From JAVJSU01 sp040219275 (GTDB lineage Bacteria > Chloroflexota > Anaerolineae > Aggregatilineales > Phototrophicaceae), in assembly GCA_040219275.1 (NCBI GenBank), contig JAVJSU010000103.1, positions 1 through 64,000 on the forward strand: DNA of 64,000 bases. Reading direction: 5' to 3'. The position numbers were made by a program, and so were the translations under genes. The notes beneath the pieces were generated by a model, which worked only from the letters and a program-made list of their open reading frames with translations, was not told where the DNA came from and ran no database searches. Positions 45,767 to 55,623 of this stretch are shown here, in pieces; the stretch's first letter is position 1; every line of letters starts with the position of its first letter.

Positions 45767-47488
45767 ATGACTGTGATAGAAAATGAGAACACATTAAAAC
45801 ATAAACCAGGTTGGATAACTGGCGCACTTGTCGGCATTATGTTGACCGCGCCGCTGATTGTCGTATTTTACTTAGGGGAACAATTGGCGGGGTTGCCGTT
45901 TGTCCCGTTTGATATTTTTGACTGGATGGGGCGTGTTACCCCCGGCGCAATCATCACCTTTGTGATTGATACGATGGTGGATATGTTGACGGCGTTAAAT
46001 TTTGGCGATGAGCTTTCCAGCACTGCCAAGACCGCAGAAAATCTGATGGGATTGAGCACAACGCTCGGTATCGGAATTGTGGCAGGTGCATTGCTGTTCT
46101 TCTTGCTGAATCGTGCGAAACAAGCGAATCCGTATTTGTTTGGCGGTGCGATGGGCGCGGGTATAGGCGTTATTCTTATTCTAATTTTCAATCGTGTTAA
46201 TTTGACCGCCACCGCTGATCCGACGTTGAGCATGGCATGGATTTTCCTGACGTTCACCATCTGGGGTGTTGCGTATGGGTGGATTTATTCTGATCTGAGC
46301 GCGATTGGTGCAAGCAAAGCTGAAGACGCATCCGCCAATGCTCAACAGCTTGACCGTCGTCAATTTTTGGTACGTTTAGGTGGCGCTACCGCTACACTGA
46401 CCGTGCTTGGTGCGGGCTTAAATCTCGTCTTGCGTGGCGGCGAAGATACCACCACGACAGCGACAACCATCGCTTCTTTGACGGAAGGTAGTGAGATCGA
46501 AGGTGTGATCGAACCGTCACCGGATACGATCGGTGAAGAAGCCGGTATCCCGGATGATCTACCGAATGCTGGTGATGCAGTTGAGCCTGCTCCCGGTACA
46601 CGTCCTGAATATACGCCGCTCGATAATCACTATCGTATTGACATCAGTTCACGTCCGCCGATCATTGATGCGGCTTCATGGACACTTGCTATTAGCGGTT
46701 TAGTGGGCAATCCGAAAAGCTACACGCTAAATGAGTTGGTTGAGGATTATCAGCCAGTAGATCGTTTTGTGACGATGCAATGTATTTCCAATCGTCTGGG
46801 TGGTTCACTGATTAGTACGACCCGCTGGACAGGCATCAAATTGCAGGATTTGATCGAGGAATGGGATATTCAGCCAGAAGCAACCCACTTGCGGATTAGC
46901 TCTGCGGATGGCTTTGATGAATACCTATCATTGGAAACAATACGCGAAGATGAGCGCATTATGATCGCTTATGCGTGGGATGGTCGCCCGTTGAAACGTA
47001 AACACGGCTTCCCGATTCGTATCCATGTGCCAGATCTTTACGGCATGAAGCAACCTAAATGGATTACCGACATCGAAGCGGTGGACTCATGGGAAGAAGG
47101 CTATTGGGTGCGCCGTGGTTGGTCTGCTACGGCGGTAATCAACATGACTTCAGTTGTTGATACTGTTGCAACAGATGCAATCATCGAAGAAGATGGTGAA
47201 ATGTTCGTGCCGATTGGTGGCATTGCCTTCACCGGTGCCAAAGGCGTTTCTAAGGTTGAAGTTCAGGTGGACGAGGGTGAATGGCAAGAAGCCGAATTGC
47301 GTACACCGCTATCAGATACCTCATGGTATATCTGGCGTTATAATTGGCAGTTCGAAGAGGGTAATCATACGTTCCGCGTGCGTACCTTTGATGCGGATGG
47401 CGGGATGCAGACGGGCACGGAACGTGGTACACGCCCTGATGGGGCAACAGGCTGGCACAGCATTGATCGTAATGTAGAAGCAGTTTAG
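45767..47488 (+). CDS. Membrane-anchored molybdopterin-dependent oxidoreductase (sulfite oxidase fold)
   Basis: 573 residues from ATG 45767 with AGAGG upstream. The N-terminal 180 residues hold four membrane helices. A twin-arginine-like segment, DRRQFLVRLGG (Arg197-Arg198) and a hydrophobic stretch, comes next, then a linker rich in Thr, Glu and Pro. The SUOX-type molybdopterin domain follows (about 290-450); MQCISNRLGG provides Cys339, the expected Mo ligand. A C-terminal Mo-co dimerisation domain ends the protein. It should act outside the membrane. The electron partner is not nearby. Confidence 0.88.
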   Translation: MTVIENENTLKHKPGWITGALVGIMLTAPLIVVFYLGEQLAGLPFVPFDIFDWMGRVTPGAIITFVIDTMVDMLTALNFGDELSSTAKTAENLMGLSTTLGIGIVAGALLFFLLNRAKQANPYLFGGAMGAGIGVILILIFNRVNLTATADPTLSMAWIFLTFTIWGVAYGWIYSDLSAIGASKAEDASANAQQLDRRQFLVRLGGATATLTVLGAGLNLVLRGGEDTTTTATTIASLTEGSEIEGVIEPSPDTIGEEAGIPDDLPNAGDAVEPAPGTRPEYTPLDNHYRIDISSRPPIIDAASWTLAISGLVGNPKSYTLNELVEDYQPVDRFVTMQCISNRLGGSLISTTRWTGIKLQDLIEEWDIQPEATHLRISSADGFDEYLSLETIREDERIMIAYAWDGRPLKRKHGFPIRIHVPDLYGMKQPKWITDIEAVDSWEEGYWVRRGWSATAVINMTSVVDTVATDAIIEEDGEMFVPIGGIAFTGAKGVSKVEVQVDEGEWQEAELRTPLSDTSWYIWRYNWQFEEGNHTFRVRTFDADGGMQTGTERGTRPDGATGWHSIDRNVEAV

Positions 47489-47505
47489 CGAACCAGCACA
47501 AATTG

Positions 47506-47544
47506 AAACGGCAGGTACTCAAATGGGGTGCCTGCCGTTTTTTG
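47506..47544 (+). terminator. Terminator after the molybdopterin oxidoreductase gene
   Basis: AAACGGCAGG (47506-47515) and CCTGCCGTTT (47531-47540) form the stem; TTTG continues the T run. Confidence 0.88.
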
Positions 47545-47550
47545 TTGTCA

Positions 47551-47583
47551 ATAAATAAAGAGAGATGCCGGAGCACCTCTCTT
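47551..47583 (-). terminator. Terminator after ugd, minus strand
   Basis: On the minus strand AAGAGAGGTGC, loop TCCG, GCATCTCTCTT (47583-47558), then TTATTTAT. It lies 25 bp past the ugd stop. Confidence 0.8.
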
Positions 47584-47607
47584 GGTCTTAGCGATATTGC
47601 GAGATTA

Positions 47608-49014
47608 TTACGCGCTGGTCATATTAGAGACGACACCGGTTTGTTCATGCTTGCCGTTGCCGTTGATATGTGTCTGCGGCATGGTTTCGTCACTATTGTT
47701 GATCCCTACGCCATTGTAACCGCGTCCGACGCTACGATATTTGAAGCCCAATTCTTTCATTTTGTCGGGATCGTAGATGTTTTTGCCGTCAACGACGATT
47801 GGTTCGGTCATGGAGTCGCGGATGCGCGCCATGTCAAGTTGCTTGAATTCGTTCCAAGGTGTGGTGAGCACGAGGGCATCAGCGCCGTCAGCCAATTCAT
47901 AGGCATTTTTGCACATGATAACATCTTCCATCATACTCTTGGCATGATCCATTGCCACCGGATCGAACGCACGGATAACCGCACCACGTTTACGCAGGTG
48001 TTCGATGATCGTCAGTGACGGGGATTCGCGCATATCGTCGGTATTTTCCTTGAATGCCAGACCAAGCACGCCGACGATCTTGCCGTTGAGGTCGCTACCG
48101 AGCATTTCTTCGATTTTGTCGATGACGTGCTTACGCATATAGGCGTTGATGTCCATAACAGCGGTCAGCAATTGCGGGTGCATACCGTGTGTTTCCGCCA
48201 TATAGTGCAGGGCTTTCACATCTTTCGGGAAACAGCTACCGCCGTAACCAATACCGGCTTGCAAGAAGTGCTGACCGATTCGCTTGTCGAAGCCCATACC
48301 TTGTGCAACTTCGATGACATCCGCGCCGAGGCGTTCACAGATGATCGCCATTTCGTTGATGAAGCTGATCTTGGTGGCGAGGAAGGCATTCGATGCATAC
48401 TTAATCATTTCAGCGGTACGTAAATCGGTCATGACAATCGGCTTACGGAGCGGAATGTAAAGTTGTGCCACGGCTTCTGCGGCGAGTTGATTGGTTGAAC
48501 CGAGCACGGTACGATCCGTAACCATGAAGTCCAGAACAGCAGACCCTTCACGCAGGAATTCGGGACAGCTAACAACGCTGAATTCAATCGGTTCTGGTTG
48601 ATGTGCTTTTACAATGTCGGAAACCCAGTCACCCGTGCCGACGGGGACGGTGGATTTGTTGATGATGACCAGCGGGTGATCCATCTTCTTGGCGATGGTT
48701 TCTGCGGCGGCGCGAACGTACTTCAAGTCTGCTTCACCATCCACACCGGACGGTGTACCCACGCAGATGAACACGAATTCTGCGTCTTTCAGACCTTCCT
48801 CATAGGATGTGGTGAAGTGCAAACGACCTGCATTGACGTTGCGTTCTACCATTTCAGCCAGACCGGGTTCGTAGATGGGCATTTCGCCGCGCGTAAGTTG
48901 ATCGACTTTTTTCTGGTCAATATCAACGGTGATGACGTTGTTGCCGAGATCCGCGAAGCAGGTGCCGTTGATAAGACCTACATAGCCGGTGCCGATTACA
49001 CAGATATTTTTCAT
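47608..49014 (-). CDS. ugd: UDP-glucose 6-dehydrogenase
   Basis: 468 residues. NAD-binding Rossmann start NICVIGTGYVGL, FICVGTPSG, STVPVGTGD, CPEFLREGSA and the catalytic GGSCFPKD (Cys near 260) are all present. It oxidises UDP-glucose to UDP-glucuronate in two steps for exopolysaccharide or wall polymers. A Ser/Asn/Gly-rich tail of about 30 residues extends past the usual end. It stands in its own unit. Confidence 0.95.
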   Translation of the reverse strand: MKNICVIGTGYVGLINGTCFADLGNNVITVDIDQKKVDQLTRGEMPIYEPGLAEMVERNVNAGRLHFTTSYEEGLKDAEFVFICVGTPSGVDGEADLKYVRAAAETIAKKMDHPLVIINKSTVPVGTGDWVSDIVKAHQPEPIEFSVVSCPEFLREGSAVLDFMVTDRTVLGSTNQLAAEAVAQLYIPLRKPIVMTDLRTAEMIKYASNAFLATKISFINEMAIICERLGADVIEVAQGMGFDKRIGQHFLQAGIGYGGSCFPKDVKALHYMAETHGMHPQLLTAVMDINAYMRKHVIDKIEEMLGSDLNGKIVGVLGLAFKENTDDMRESPSLTIIEHLRKRGAVIRAFDPVAMDHAKSMMEDVIMCKNAYELADGADALVLTTPWNEFKQLDMARIRDSMTEPIVVDGKNIYDPDKMKELGFKYRSVGRGYNGVGINNSDETMPQTHINGNGKHEQTGVVSNMTSA

Positions 49015-49178
49015 AGTGATTTGACCTTGTTAACCTCAATACGATTTGGTTTGAGATATTCGATTAGAACTGTTGACAGTCTACCATAATGTTTTAGTCA
49101 GTAGGTGACATCACCTCGTTTTTTAGGATTTTTTTCACAAATCATTTGCGGACTATCAGATATGTACAAAAAATAGCG

Positions 49179-49604
49179 TTATCTTTCCAAAAACTTGACA
49201 TATATGATCTCAGGATCGGCATTATCCAGATTGTGAATTTCACCGCTTTGAATGTAGCCCAGACGTGCCAATAGTAAACGGGCGGTCGTGTTGGACTGAT
49301 TGGTGGAAGTGAATAGCTTGTTATCCGGACAAGTTTTTTCAACATAGCGCATGATCTCCGTCGCAATCCCTTGCCGCCGATGATCGGGATGAACAACCAG
49401 CAGGGCGACAAAATAATGCTCAAAGAAGCTACGATTGATGATTCCAAATCCTACACGTTCTGCGCTGATTCGAGCAACGATAACTTCACGGTTAATAATT
49501 GCCTTCGTGATATACGCTTTGCGATGATCGTCGCCGATGACCGCTCCATCTATTGCTATGATTTCGCTATAGTCATCTTCTGTAGCGCGTTCTACGATAA
49601 TCAT
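49179..49604 (-). CDS. GNAT N-acetyltransferase
   Basis: 141 residues, single GNAT domain with the acetyl-CoA loop VHPDHRRQGIATEIM and the ending LLLARLGYIQSGEI. Its ATG overlaps the stop of the FAD oxidoreductase gene by 4 bp. Substrate unknown. Confidence 0.88.
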   Translation of the reverse strand: MIIVERATEDDYSEIIAIDGAVIGDDHRKAYITKAIINREVIVARISAERVGFGIINRSFFEHYFVALLVVHPDHRRQGIATEIMRYVEKTCPDNKLFTSTNQSNTTARLLLARLGYIQSGEIHNLDNADPEIIYVKFLER

Positions 49605-50926
49605 GTACCTGATCCGCCTGCTGTGGCTATTTTGGCGACTCTTCGCCCGATCTCTATGGCAAAATTTGTCCCGCGATCATAAGGATAAACCTGAGACATG
49701 CTCGCCCAATAAACGCCGGCGAGGGGTGTTTTGAGGGAAGGGATGTTTTGGCTATGATTCACACCGGAAAGCGGTTGGGCGTAAGGCGCACGAAACACCC
49801 ATGTTTTGCGTACCCATTCGGGCTTGAAATCGGGGTTGATCGTCTCGAACACCGACATAAAGCGTTGCGCGAGTTCATCTTCGCTCAATTGAAAGTATTC
49901 ATGCTCTGGAGATACATAATCGCCCGCATAGATCAGTACATCGTCATTATAATGGCTTTTCGGTAGCCAGTTGGTATGCTCGACGAGCGCGAGAAATGGA
50001 AAACGGCTTTTGCTCTTATCGGGGCTGTTGGCGGGTAAATTGAGCCAATAGGTGCCGTCTGTTAAAAGCGACTGTTTGAGGGCATAAATGCAAACCACTG
50101 CACCCATGCTTTCTAATCCTCCGACTTTTGCACCGTAGTCTGTATCTGATAACCCATCAGTGAGCTTGAGCATCAATTTCGGTGATATGGTGCTAATCAC
50201 GCGGTCAAAAGATTGCGTTTCGCTGTTGATAGTCAAAACAGGATGACCGTCTGGAGTGGCGATTCGTTCCACAGGCGTATTCAGATGGAGTTTCGCGCCT
50301 TTTTTCTTTACTGCGTCAGCGAGATCTTCCAGAAATGTCTGAAAACCGCCGTCGTATGTACCTAGGTTGAGTGAACGTGTTTTGATCCGCGCCCACATCC
50401 ACGCCATATTCACCGATTGATATTTGTCGCCAAATTTACCGATCAGCAACGGACGGAAAAATTTACCGTAGGCTTCTTCACCCATCATGCGGCTCAACCA
50501 CTCATGCGCGGTGTATTTTTCTAAGAATTGACCGTTGGGCAACAATTTGAGAAATGCGCCCGTCCCCGCCATACGAATTGTGCTGAGGAGAGACAGAGGC
50601 AAAAATAGCGCGGAGGGTGACATCTCCGAACGGACAAGTTTGCCGTCAATCCAATAGCTGGTTTTGGGGCGAGGGAAGCTCACTTTGTCCCATGTGCCTA
50701 TTTCCTGTGCTAGCTTTTTGACTTCGCTATCAGTTGTGAACCAGTGATGATAGAATTTCTCTAATGCCCAATCCCAGCCTTCATCGCGGAAGCCTGCCGC
50801 CAATCCGCCGACTTCTTGACCGGCTTCATATATCGTGACGTTGTGTCCAGCAGTGGTTAGTTCCCACGCGGCGGAGAGTCCGGCTACACCCGCACCAATG
50901 ATGGCAATATTTAACGATTTTGTCAT
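49601..50926 (-). CDS. FAD-dependent amine-oxidase/protoporphyrinogen-oxidase-like protein
   Basis: 441 residues. FAD-binding IAIIGAGVAGLSAAWEL, then the GG-doublet EVGGLAAGF typical of the amine oxidase/HemY/UDP-galactopyranose mutase-like group. The central segment 'RPLLIGKFGDKYQSVNMAWM' and ending 'PYDRGTNFAIEIGRRVA' fit the NAD(P)/FAD oxidoreductases often found near sugar genes. No heme-synthesis gene is near, and ugd is next door, so a role in polysaccharide or lipid modification is as likely as porphyrin oxidation. Confidence 0.85.
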   Translation of the reverse strand: MTKSLNIAIIGAGVAGLSAAWELTTAGHNVTIYEAGQEVGGLAAGFRDEGWDWALEKFYHHWFTTDSEVKKLAQEIGTWDKVSFPRPKTSYWIDGKLVRSEMSPSALFLPLSLLSTIRMAGTGAFLKLLPNGQFLEKYTAHEWLSRMMGEEAYGKFFRPLLIGKFGDKYQSVNMAWMWARIKTRSLNLGTYDGGFQTFLEDLADAVKKKGAKLHLNTPVERIATPDGHPVLTINSETQSFDRVISTISPKLMLKLTDGLSDTDYGAKVGGLESMGAVVCIYALKQSLLTDGTYWLNLPANSPDKSKSRFPFLALVEHTNWLPKSHYNDDVLIYAGDYVSPEHEYFQLSEDELAQRFMSVFETINPDFKPEWVRKTWVFRAPYAQPLSGVNHSQNIPSLKTPLAGVYWASMSQVYPYDRGTNFAIEIGRRVAKIATAGGSGT

Positions 50927-51094
50927 ACGTATTTTGAATCCTGATGAGATAATGTTCGTTGTTATCTTACCATCCTTCGCGCCTCACGAGGATAGTGTTC
51001 GTAGAGACATGCTCGATATAGTGTTGATACACACGCAACCGGAATGATGCTCACCACTTCTGCTCATTTTGCTTGAATTGTGTATACTTTGCTT

Positions 51095-52147
51095 ATGAAG
51101 ACATTGATTCGTCAATTCTATTCCGGGATAAAGCAGGCGGTCATCAGTATGGGTATGGTGATCGTGTTCGTGTTGATTCTGTTTGTGGTGATGGTCAATG
51201 ACGTGGGTCACACAGACGAAGTGCCTTCTTCCATTTCATTAGATGACCGCTCTGTGTTGGTAGATGATAATTCTGACCACGCATCGTCAAATGATGATGT
51301 AACGAAATTACAGACATCCCTCTTATCGCCAACGGTAGCACCCCTTTCGACATTATATTCGCTCAATATGAGCCGGACAACGCAAAGGGATGCCGTATCG
51401 TTGCCAGAGGGTGAGGAGGAACCGCTAATAATCAGTGCGCGGACGCTAGATATTTATGCGGCGGGTTTGGTGGCAGGAAATGATCCAACGGCATTTTCCA
51501 CAGTTGGCGATTGTATTACCGCTATTTATCCGTTTATGGTGGGCTTTGATACGGGTGAGTATCATCTGGGCGCATATGGCTATTTGCAATCTACCGTCGA
51601 TCAATTCAATGAGTCGTTCGGGCGGGGTAGTCAGGCATCCGGCAATAACTTCACCACTGCGACGGTGCTTGACCCGATGTGGACGAGCGACCGCATCTGC
51701 GAAGTCGGCGAAACCCCGCTTGCCTGTGAATATCGTCTAACTAATCCTTCGATTGCAGTGATTATGCTCGGCACAAACGATGTTACCCGTTTCGGTGTGG
51801 ATTTATACCGTGATTTTCTGACGGATATACTTGACTATACCATTGAGCAGAATATCGTCCCTGTCTTGACGACATTCCCGACTTTGCCGAATTATTATGC
51901 GACTCAGAGTGAATTGTTTAACGCGGTAGTGGTCGAATTGGCGGAGGAGTACGACATTCCGTTGATTGATTTACGCTCGGCAGTGGCGGATTTACCCGAT
52001 CACGGCATGAATCTGGATGGCTTGCACCCATCCAATCGCGGCGATAACTTCATTGATTTTCGGGGCGAGCAATATCAATATGGCATGACCATGCGTGATC
52101 TTATTACGCTCCAGATGTTAGACGCGATCATCCACAGCGCGGGCTAA
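51095..52147 (+). CDS. Membrane-anchored SGNH/GDSL-like hydrolase with Cys nucleophile position
   Basis: 350 residues from ATG 51095. A TATACT (51083-51088) lies only 6 bp before this ATG and no ribosome site is visible, so a leaderless transcript is possible. An N-terminal membrane anchor (about 15-36) precedes a spacer, then the SGNH fold: block I reads VGDC with Cys140 where GDS is expected, block III is IMLGTNDV (Asn present), block V is DGLHPSN (Asp and His present). The rest of the triad is intact, so a Cys nucleophile or loss of activity are the choices. Acts outside the cell. Confidence 0.82.
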   Translation: MKTLIRQFYSGIKQAVISMGMVIVFVLILFVVMVNDVGHTDEVPSSISLDDRSVLVDDNSDHASSNDDVTKLQTSLLSPTVAPLSTLYSLNMSRTTQRDAVSLPEGEEEPLIISARTLDIYAAGLVAGNDPTAFSTVGDCITAIYPFMVGFDTGEYHLGAYGYLQSTVDQFNESFGRGSQASGNNFTTATVLDPMWTSDRICEVGETPLACEYRLTNPSIAVIMLGTNDVTRFGVDLYRDFLTDILDYTIEQNIVPVLTTFPTLPNYYATQSELFNAVVVELAEEYDIPLIDLRSAVADLPDHGMNLDGLHPSNRGDNFIDFRGEQYQYGMTMRDLITLQMLDAIIHSAG

Positions 52148-52707
52148 TCCGGGAAAATTTTCTTGATGGGCAAGGTAAATCCAGGTAAAACATCCCCGCC
52201 ATCGAACACATCATTCATGCCGTAGGTTTCAACATGTTTGCCTGTCCCATCAAGTGTCCAGACCTGAATGAGTCTATCATCCGTGAAGACGTTAATCACC
52301 ATCTGTGCGCCCGCGTCAAAATATTTGTCAGTCTTTTTGCGTATGTCATACGATGATTCACTTGGCGAAATAACCTCAATTGCCAGATCAGGCGCACCCG
52401 CAAAAGTCACCCCATCTAAACTCGTCACCCGTTCTTTTCTGATAAAGCCAACGTCCGGTTGTAAGACTGTTTTCGGCGAGATTTCAAACCCGCCATCCGC
52501 TCCAGTGACGTATCCGAGATTATTTTCCAATACAAAACCAGTGACAAAATGAGCAAATAAAATTGCGGTAACTGTATTTCGTTTGCTTGAAGGGGGCATT
52601 TCGATAATCACTCCGTCAATAAGCTCAAAACGCTTCCCGTCATTTTCTGGAAGTTGCGTAAATTCAAGGTAGGCTTCTGCTGTAAAATCTTTGGCATCAA
52701 TTGTCAT
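52144..52707 (-). CDS. Uma2-family (DUF820) putative nuclease-fold protein
   Basis: About 187 residues from ATG 52707; a GTG two codons upstream is also possible and neither has a clear ribosome site. It has the PD-(D/E)XK-like core seen in Uma2 proteins: PDVGFI, APDLAIEVISPSES, then a Lys and Tyr helix KKTDKYFDAGA. Often expanded in Cyanobacteria and Chloroflexota; function unproven. Its 3' end overlaps the convergent hydrolase gene by 4 bp. Confidence 0.88.
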   Translation of the reverse strand: MTIDAKDFTAEAYLEFTQLPENDGKRFELIDGVIIEMPPSSKRNTVTAILFAHFVTGFVLENNLGYVTGADGGFEISPKTVLQPDVGFIRKERVTSLDGVTFAGAPDLAIEVISPSESSYDIRKKTDKYFDAGAQMVINVFTDDRLIQVWTLDGTGKHVETYGMNDVFDGGDVLPGFTLPIKKIFPD

Positions 52708-52736
52708 CTGCACGATCCATGTAACTCTTGCATTAT

Positions 52737-53897
52737 TTATGGCTTAAATTGTATCACACCACGCTGACCATTGACCCGCCATTCAGCATCTTTTTGATCG
52801 AGTTGTTGCGCCAATCCAGAGGCTAAGCCGACTATCGGATCGCTCTTGAGTGTCCGCAATGCGACTAGTGGCGCGGGGAAGTAACCCATAACGTCGATGA
52901 ACGGGGTTTCGGGTTTCCACAGCGCATCCCCGACGATGCGACGATAATTTGCATCCCCTTTAACCAGAACAAGGCGGGCACTAGAAAATGCACGGATGAG
53001 GTTATCCGGTATTTCCCATAACCACTGGCTACTATTCCAGAAGAAATTCGGCATGAGCTGTAATCTGCCCGTATCAAAAGCGTTTCTAAGTCTTGTTGCG
53101 AAGGCTGAATAGTGTCCACCGCGTTCATCTAATAACGCAAAAAAGTTGAACACATCGACTGGAAGAGCATCACTGATGAACGTCGGGTGCATCTTTAGAT
53201 GGAGAATTATGGTGTCCGGGATGACTTCCAGAAGCGCATCCACCAGAGCCAGATCCATCGTGAGTTCTGTGCCAGCGTTATCAATGATGAAATGCACATC
53301 GCCACGCCCGTTTAGCAATTGTTGCACCGCCGCCTTTGAATCATCGACGATTAGGTCTTCATCATTAGCGACCATGCCCCGCTTGAATGAGGCTTCAAAA
53401 CTCAGGTCAATGCGGTTGCCCCATAAAATCAGTTTAATGAGTTCGGTCAGTTTTTCTTTTGGAGAGGCATCAATTTTCAGGGCGGTATCTAGCAATTTCC
53501 ACAGAGCATCACTGGCATATTCTTCCTGTTTGATAGGCAGGAAGGGGTCGCGTCCGGTTTCAAACCAGCGCACACATTCGATCAGGCGACGGTAAAAATA
53601 GGTCTCTGCGAAGAACCATTGCGTGTTTAACCATGATTCTGTGTGGCGAATTTCAACCGGTGTGTGCCAGTATGCGTAGTCCGGCGCAAGTGGGGAGAGC
53701 ATGGTAATCGGATCGTCGTTCTGTATATCATGACTCAGTTCTTCTAACGCGTTCTGGATGATGTCTGGATAATCAGGATTAACGTGCTGTATACGTTTTA
53801 TCGTTGCGGGTACACGGCGTATCATGGTGTCATGGGCGAAGGGATTATCCGGGCTGGTATAAATTGGGGCGGGGCGTGCTTCAGGTGAATTGAGCAT
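52737..53897 (-). CDS. DUF89/ARMT1-like metal-dependent phosphatase
   Basis: 386 residues. The DUF89 signatures FIIDNAGTELTMDLAL and LVLVKGDANYRRIVGD are present, giving the Asp/Asn metal site. The family includes damage-control phosphatases acting on sugar phosphates and the eukaryotic ARMT1. It lies 29 bp upstream of the Uma2 gene and 17 bp after the flippase-like gene on the same strand. The substrate cannot be read from sequence. Confidence 0.87.
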   Translation of the reverse strand: MLNSPEARPAPIYTSPDNPFAHDTMIRRVPATIKRIQHVNPDYPDIIQNALEELSHDIQNDDPITMLSPLAPDYAYWHTPVEIRHTESWLNTQWFFAETYFYRRLIECVRWFETGRDPFLPIKQEEYASDALWKLLDTALKIDASPKEKLTELIKLILWGNRIDLSFEASFKRGMVANDEDLIVDDSKAAVQQLLNGRGDVHFIIDNAGTELTMDLALVDALLEVIPDTIILHLKMHPTFISDALPVDVFNFFALLDERGGHYSAFATRLRNAFDTGRLQLMPNFFWNSSQWLWEIPDNLIRAFSSARLVLVKGDANYRRIVGDALWKPETPFIDVMGYFPAPLVALRTLKSDPIVGLASGLAQQLDQKDAEWRVNGQRGVIQFKP

Positions 53898-53914
53898 AAA
53901 GAATCCTTTTGATT

Positions 53915-54958
53915 TTAGTTTTCTTCAGATTGTAACGCATCCGTGTTGATGTCCGTTTGCTTCTCAGCTTGTAAATCTCGCGCATGAGTGACGGCATTCC
54001 AACCCAGCCCCTGTTGCGCCAGAAATGCGAAGCCTGCTAACGTAACCGGTAGCCAGATGACCAGATGCACGACAATGGCATAACTGACGGCGCGTGTCTC
54101 TAAAACGCCCGCGCCGATCAATACTGCTGAGACGAAAAACTCGAATACGCCCAATTGACCGGGTGAGGCGGGGATTAGACCTGCTAGATTGACCGTTCCG
54201 ACGGTTACAAGCATCACTGCGTAGCTGACATTGAGATCAAAGGCGATGGCAACCAGCCAATAAACGCTGGCTTCTAATGACCATGTGACATAGGAACTGA
54301 TGACTGTTCCAGCCAAATTTGCAGGGCTACGTAGTCCTTCCAGACCGTCAATGACATCCTCACTGAGCCTGCTTACAAGCTCACCAATTTTCCCCGGTAA
54401 TAAGCGACTGACCATTTCTACCAATTTCCTGAGCAGATTAGGACGTGCCGCCAACGCGAAAAATAGGGCAAGGGCGGTTAAGAAAATTGGCGCGGCAAAC
54501 GTGGCAACATTCCGAATATCTTCGGAAGTATTGTCAATAAATAACAACGGCACCACGATGAAAGTCAACATCACCAGACCATCAAAGACGCGCTCCACGA
54601 GCACGGTTGTGGTCGCTTTGACGATTGGCACACCCTCATTGCGCCGGAGTAAATAGATGCGAAGTGCCTCTCCACTGCGAAAGGGGTAGACGTTATTTCC
54701 CATATAGCCAATGCACACCAGCGGAAATAAGCGGCGTACACCCACAGGTTTTATAGCACGGAGCAGAAAATCCCAGCGTAGGGTGATGACGCTCACCGCG
54801 ACAAAATACCAGCCCGCCGCTAATAACAATAAGGGCAGATTTGCTGTGCGTATTTCCTCAATGACGGTTTGTGGATCAAGATTGCGGAAGGCGAACCATA
54901 AAAACAGGGCGCTAATTAACAAGCCGAGAGCAACGGCGATTTTTTGCTTGGTGTTCAT
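53915..54958 (-). CDS. Flippase-like integral membrane protein (UPF0104 / lysyl-PG synthase TM domain)
   Basis: 347 residues with about eight membrane helices. The family pattern is seen in LRWDFLLRAI, YMGNNVYPFRSGEALRIYLL, VLVERVFDGL and SPGQLGVFEFF. Proteins of this group are AglD- or MprF-N-like lipid or glycan flippases. No synthetase domain is attached. Probably cotranscribed with the DUF89 and Uma2 genes. Confidence 0.88.
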   Translation of the reverse strand: MNTKQKIAVALGLLISALFLWFAFRNLDPQTVIEEIRTANLPLLLLAAGWYFVAVSVITLRWDFLLRAIKPVGVRRLFPLVCIGYMGNNVYPFRSGEALRIYLLRRNEGVPIVKATTTVLVERVFDGLVMLTFIVVPLLFIDNTSEDIRNVATFAAPIFLTALALFFALAARPNLLRKLVEMVSRLLPGKIGELVSRLSEDVIDGLEGLRSPANLAGTVISSYVTWSLEASVYWLVAIAFDLNVSYAVMLVTVGTVNLAGLIPASPGQLGVFEFFVSAVLIGAGVLETRAVSYAIVVHLVIWLPVTLAGFAFLAQQGLGWNAVTHARDLQAEKQTDINTDALQSEEN

Positions 54959-55068
54959 GTGTGCCTCAAATTTTTGTGGATGCGACTACATTGTAGACGA
55001 ATAATCGTGATCTAACAGCGCCGTTATGAGGAATGAAAAGGGATTTAATTAGGATTATGGGAGACTGT

Positions 55069-55602
55069 TTACAGGCTTTTAACCATAAAATTCTCGAAAA
55101 TCGCTGTGAAGCCAGCACCTTTAGGGACGGCGACCATCATACCAACCTGTAGCGTGGGTGTTGCTGTTAAATATCCCTGACGAAACAGTACGAAGTCTTG
55201 TCCATCATGAGAATAGTAGACTTCAATTGTTGTATCTATTCGGCTGACACGAAACCACATTGATGATGGATTTTCTAGTGGGACGATTGACCAATCAGAG
55301 AAATCGCGGGTGATTACTACACTAGCATAGTGTACACCGTCTACGAATTCGATCCCGCATTTGACCCAGACTGCCTCACTCTCACGAATCATCAAACCTG
55401 CTTGATCGTATAATTCGGCGTAGTCTCCGGTTACTTTCACCGTGGCACTAAAATTTCCCTCTACAGGCTGATAATAAAAATGTCCATTATCAACGATATA
55501 ATCGTGACGGGTAACACGCCAGAAATCTGTGTCAGGCTGTCCTTCAATCGTAATTTTACCCTGCTCGTCTTGCCAGTGTGGAGGTTCATTGAGCCATTTC
55601 AT
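55069..55602 (-). CDS. DUF1349 concanavalin-like protein
   Basis: 177 residues, all beta, with DQAGLMIRESEAVWVKCGIE and VVITRDFSDWSIVPL, the DUF1349 pattern. It has a jelly-roll lectin-like fold and no signal peptide. Last gene of the leftward FHA-PspC operon; starts 22 bp after the previous stop. Confidence 0.88.
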   Translation of the reverse strand: MKWLNEPPHWQDEQGKITIEGQPDTDFWRVTRHDYIVDNGHFYYQPVEGNFSATVKVTGDYAELYDQAGLMIRESEAVWVKCGIEFVDGVHYASVVITRDFSDWSIVPLENPSSMWFRVSRIDTTIEVYYSHDGQDFVLFRQGYLTATPTLQVGMMVAVPKGAGFTAIFENFMVKSL

Positions 55603-55623
55603 CGACGGTTTCTCGTTTTCAAA

